A DNA stretch of 64,000 nucleotides from Ifrita kowaldi (Eukaryota; Chordata; Aves; Passeriformes; Cinclosomatidae), in assembly GCA_013398055.1 (NCBI GenBank), contig VZRS01010773.1, positions 186,001-250,000 on the forward strand, given 5' to 3'. The notes beneath the pieces were generated by a model. The model ran no database searches. It saw nothing but the letters and a program-made list of their open reading frames with translations, and was not told where the DNA came from. Made by a program: the position numbers and the translations under genes. This document shows positions 61,901 through 64,000 of the stretch, piece by piece. Positions within the stretch are counted from its first letter, which is position 1, and every line of letters starts with the position of its first letter.

Positions 61901-64000
61901 GTTCCTTAGAACAGAAGAGTCAAGGATTTGACACTGCTGCCACATAATATATGCTTCTATTGCCATTAGTCTGACAGGTCTTGTAAGCAGTAATTCCATT
62001 CTATATCTAAAAAAGGTTACCATTGAAAATTCAGGTACAAAAGTTAAATAATCCACAAACATGTAGCAATGAGTCACTAGCTTACTTCATTCTTTACGAA
62101 CTTTAGCAAAATAATTATTTTCAACAACTTGTTCCAAATAAATTATTATGATTTTAACATTGTGGTGCTATACAACAACATAAGGAGGATGAAATTTAAA
62201 GAGGATAAAATATAGAAAATTTTACATGGGGGCCATACTTGTGTCTGTACTGTCCATTCCTGTAACACAGAAAAATAGACAAATAAAATTAATAAAATAA
62301 ACAAATCTAATTGTTTTCTGAAATGTTCTAAAGGTTCAAGAAATATTTCTCCCTACTAAACTAGAAAGATTCAATACAACTAAACCTTTCCAATTTAATT
62401 AAAATATAACACTAAACAGTATTACAGCCTATATTTTTCCCTTTGTTCTATCAAAGACTGAATCTTATGTAACCTTACCAGAATCAGGTCAAAAAATCTC
62501 CCATTCTGTGAAAGCTGAGTAAGAATCAGAATAACACTGCATCTTATACCTGCAGTAAAATTAGGAGCAAAAGTATCTAATGTTAGTCTCATGAACTAGG
62601 GTATATATTTACTTCAGTAAATAGGTTCAAAACTTGGCTTATTAGTTATTCTGTGGGCTTAATACTTTAACATAGCCTTGAAATGACAATATTAGTTGCA
62701 GAGCAGTAGTATCATTATGCTGTTACTACATCCTAGTTTAACATAATAGTATGATTTACCTTTTACTTTATGATTATGATTCTCTTCTATACCTTTCTTT
62801 CCAACACATTAAATATATTAAAAAAAAAAAAAAGGGAATTTGGAAGGGACATAGAGAGTACCCTTGTCAGGAGAAATTAAGGCACAGAAAGGGAATCTGT
62901 GATTTTTTTTTCTCCCAGTTTTGCTTTTGTGATATTCTGTCACTGGGAAAGTTATTGATTCTGCATTTGATGAAGTGGCTTTTAAACTTAATAATTCTTC
63001 CCTGCCATTTCTCTTTTCCTTAATATCATAGCTACCTCAGACACTGAACATTCAATAAGTAAACCAAATATGTTTATTTTGTCTTGGGAAGAAATATTAT
63101 TAATGTTGATCCTTTGTTTATGTTCTTGAAGCCACCACTGCCCAAAACAATGTTGATGTCCTCTTCCCTCATATGTTAAATTAATATGTGTAATTTAAAT
63201 TGTCTACTAATAACTAATGAAACTGCAGCACATATAAAAATATAGATAAATTGCTTATGAATTTCCAAACTGATTGATGTGAAAGAAGAAACACCACGGT
63301 CATTGTATTACATGGCGTCATAAAAAAAATCAGTAACTTAAAGTAGCTATTGACTGATTTTCAGATGGAAAATTGATTGCCAAAATGCATTTAAATTACA
63401 TTTAGTCTCCAGCATAAACTTGCATATTGTGCATCTGTCTAAAAAATAACTACAATACTGAAAACAGTTACTTTTCTATTACATGCTCTCAGTGTTATGC
63501 TTACACACATTCTCTACAGATATACCTGAATATTTAAGAGAGAGAGAAAATAAACATGCATTTTGTTAACAACATAAGTGTATTGTATAGGACTTTGGTT
63601 TTTATTAATAATAGAAAATGTAGAAGAAATGAACAAAGAAGGGACATATTAAGGCTTTTGGAAGCCATACATAATACTGGAGGACACAAACGAGAATTTT
63701 AGATAATTCAAAATATGGCCATTCCTGCTTCCTAGAAATAATAGAGCATCAATTTGATGCCAAGGCTTAGTCAGTCATTTCTAATTTGATTATAATGATT
63801 GTCTTAAAAAAAAGAATAGATCTTTCTTTATCATGTTCTTTCATTTTTCAGTCTCCTTTTTGTTCAAGACTCTGAAGCCCAAATTTTATCAAATATTTTC
63901 TTGTCTTCACCTAATTTATGCAGATAAAACATATATTTGAGTAATTTGAAAAACCGTGAATAAGAAGGAATGTAGCATGAAAACTTCATTCAATTTAATC
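58963..64000. other. About 5 kb of AT-rich non-coding DNA
   Basis: No gene or mobile element is recognised. It includes a 14-bp tandem doublet (59340-59367), T and A runs at 60872-60886 and 62820-62833, and a stretch at 59560-59725 with TAAT-type sites that could be a conserved non-coding element. Confidence 0.55.
59340..59367. repeat. Tandem 14-mer doublet
   Basis: Two exact adjacent copies of ATTGATATTTGACT. Confidence 0.9.

Noticed and set aside
1..64000. CRISPR arrays, operons, ribosome binding sites, tRNA or rRNA genes
   Set aside because: The sequence is vertebrate nuclear DNA. I saw no spaced direct repeats of CRISPR type and no tRNA or rRNA signatures by eye.

Overview
This window reads as bird nuclear DNA, either a gene desert or the inside of a very long intron. 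It is AT-rich throughout. I found no open reading frame that looks like a host gene, no tRNA, rRNA or snRNA gene, and no CRISPR array. The avian call rests on its interspersed repeats: CR1 LINE fragments with the diagnostic 3' tail of ATTCTATG-type octamers, and long terminal repeats (LTRs) of families I recognise from bird genomes. I cannot name the species. LTR family assignments are from memory and should be checked with RepeatMasker.

Layout. 1-1908: no recognisable feature. 1909-2668: a poly-T run, then a sense-strand CR1 copy whose reverse transcriptase is broken. 2669-12411: unique AT-rich DNA with two G-quadruplex-capable tracts. 12412-15988: a transposon cluster, with an avian ERVL-type LTR (+), a second copy of the same family in inverse orientation (-), and a CR1 3' piece (+) abutting it. 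18425-18521: the 3' end of another LTR family. 18522-38593: 20 kb of mostly unique DNA with simple repeats, a perfect 22-bp palindrome, an old sauropsid-type repeat and a homeodomain-site cluster. 38594-39424: a probable solo LTR (-) with TATA box and poly(A) signal in the correct order. 41564-42700: a CR1 element (-) split by a roughly 700-bp LTR (-), a clear nested insertion. 44325-44768: a CR1 copy (-) that retains the C-terminus of ORF2. 53955-54022: a CR1 3' tail. 58631-58962: a mosaic of two oppositely oriented LTR ends around a retroviral pol scrap that still shows the YIDD motif. 58963-64000: unique DNA.

Nothing here supports a working gene system. The best leads are the nested LTR-in-CR1 structure, the 58.6-59.0 kb retroviral mosaic, the inverted LTR pair at 12-15.6 kb, the isolated palindrome, the G-quadruplex tracts and a few candidate conserved non-coding elements. 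Recognisable transposon sequence covers only a few kilobases. That is low, in keeping with an ordinary chromosome arm rather than an ERV-packed W chromosome (inference).
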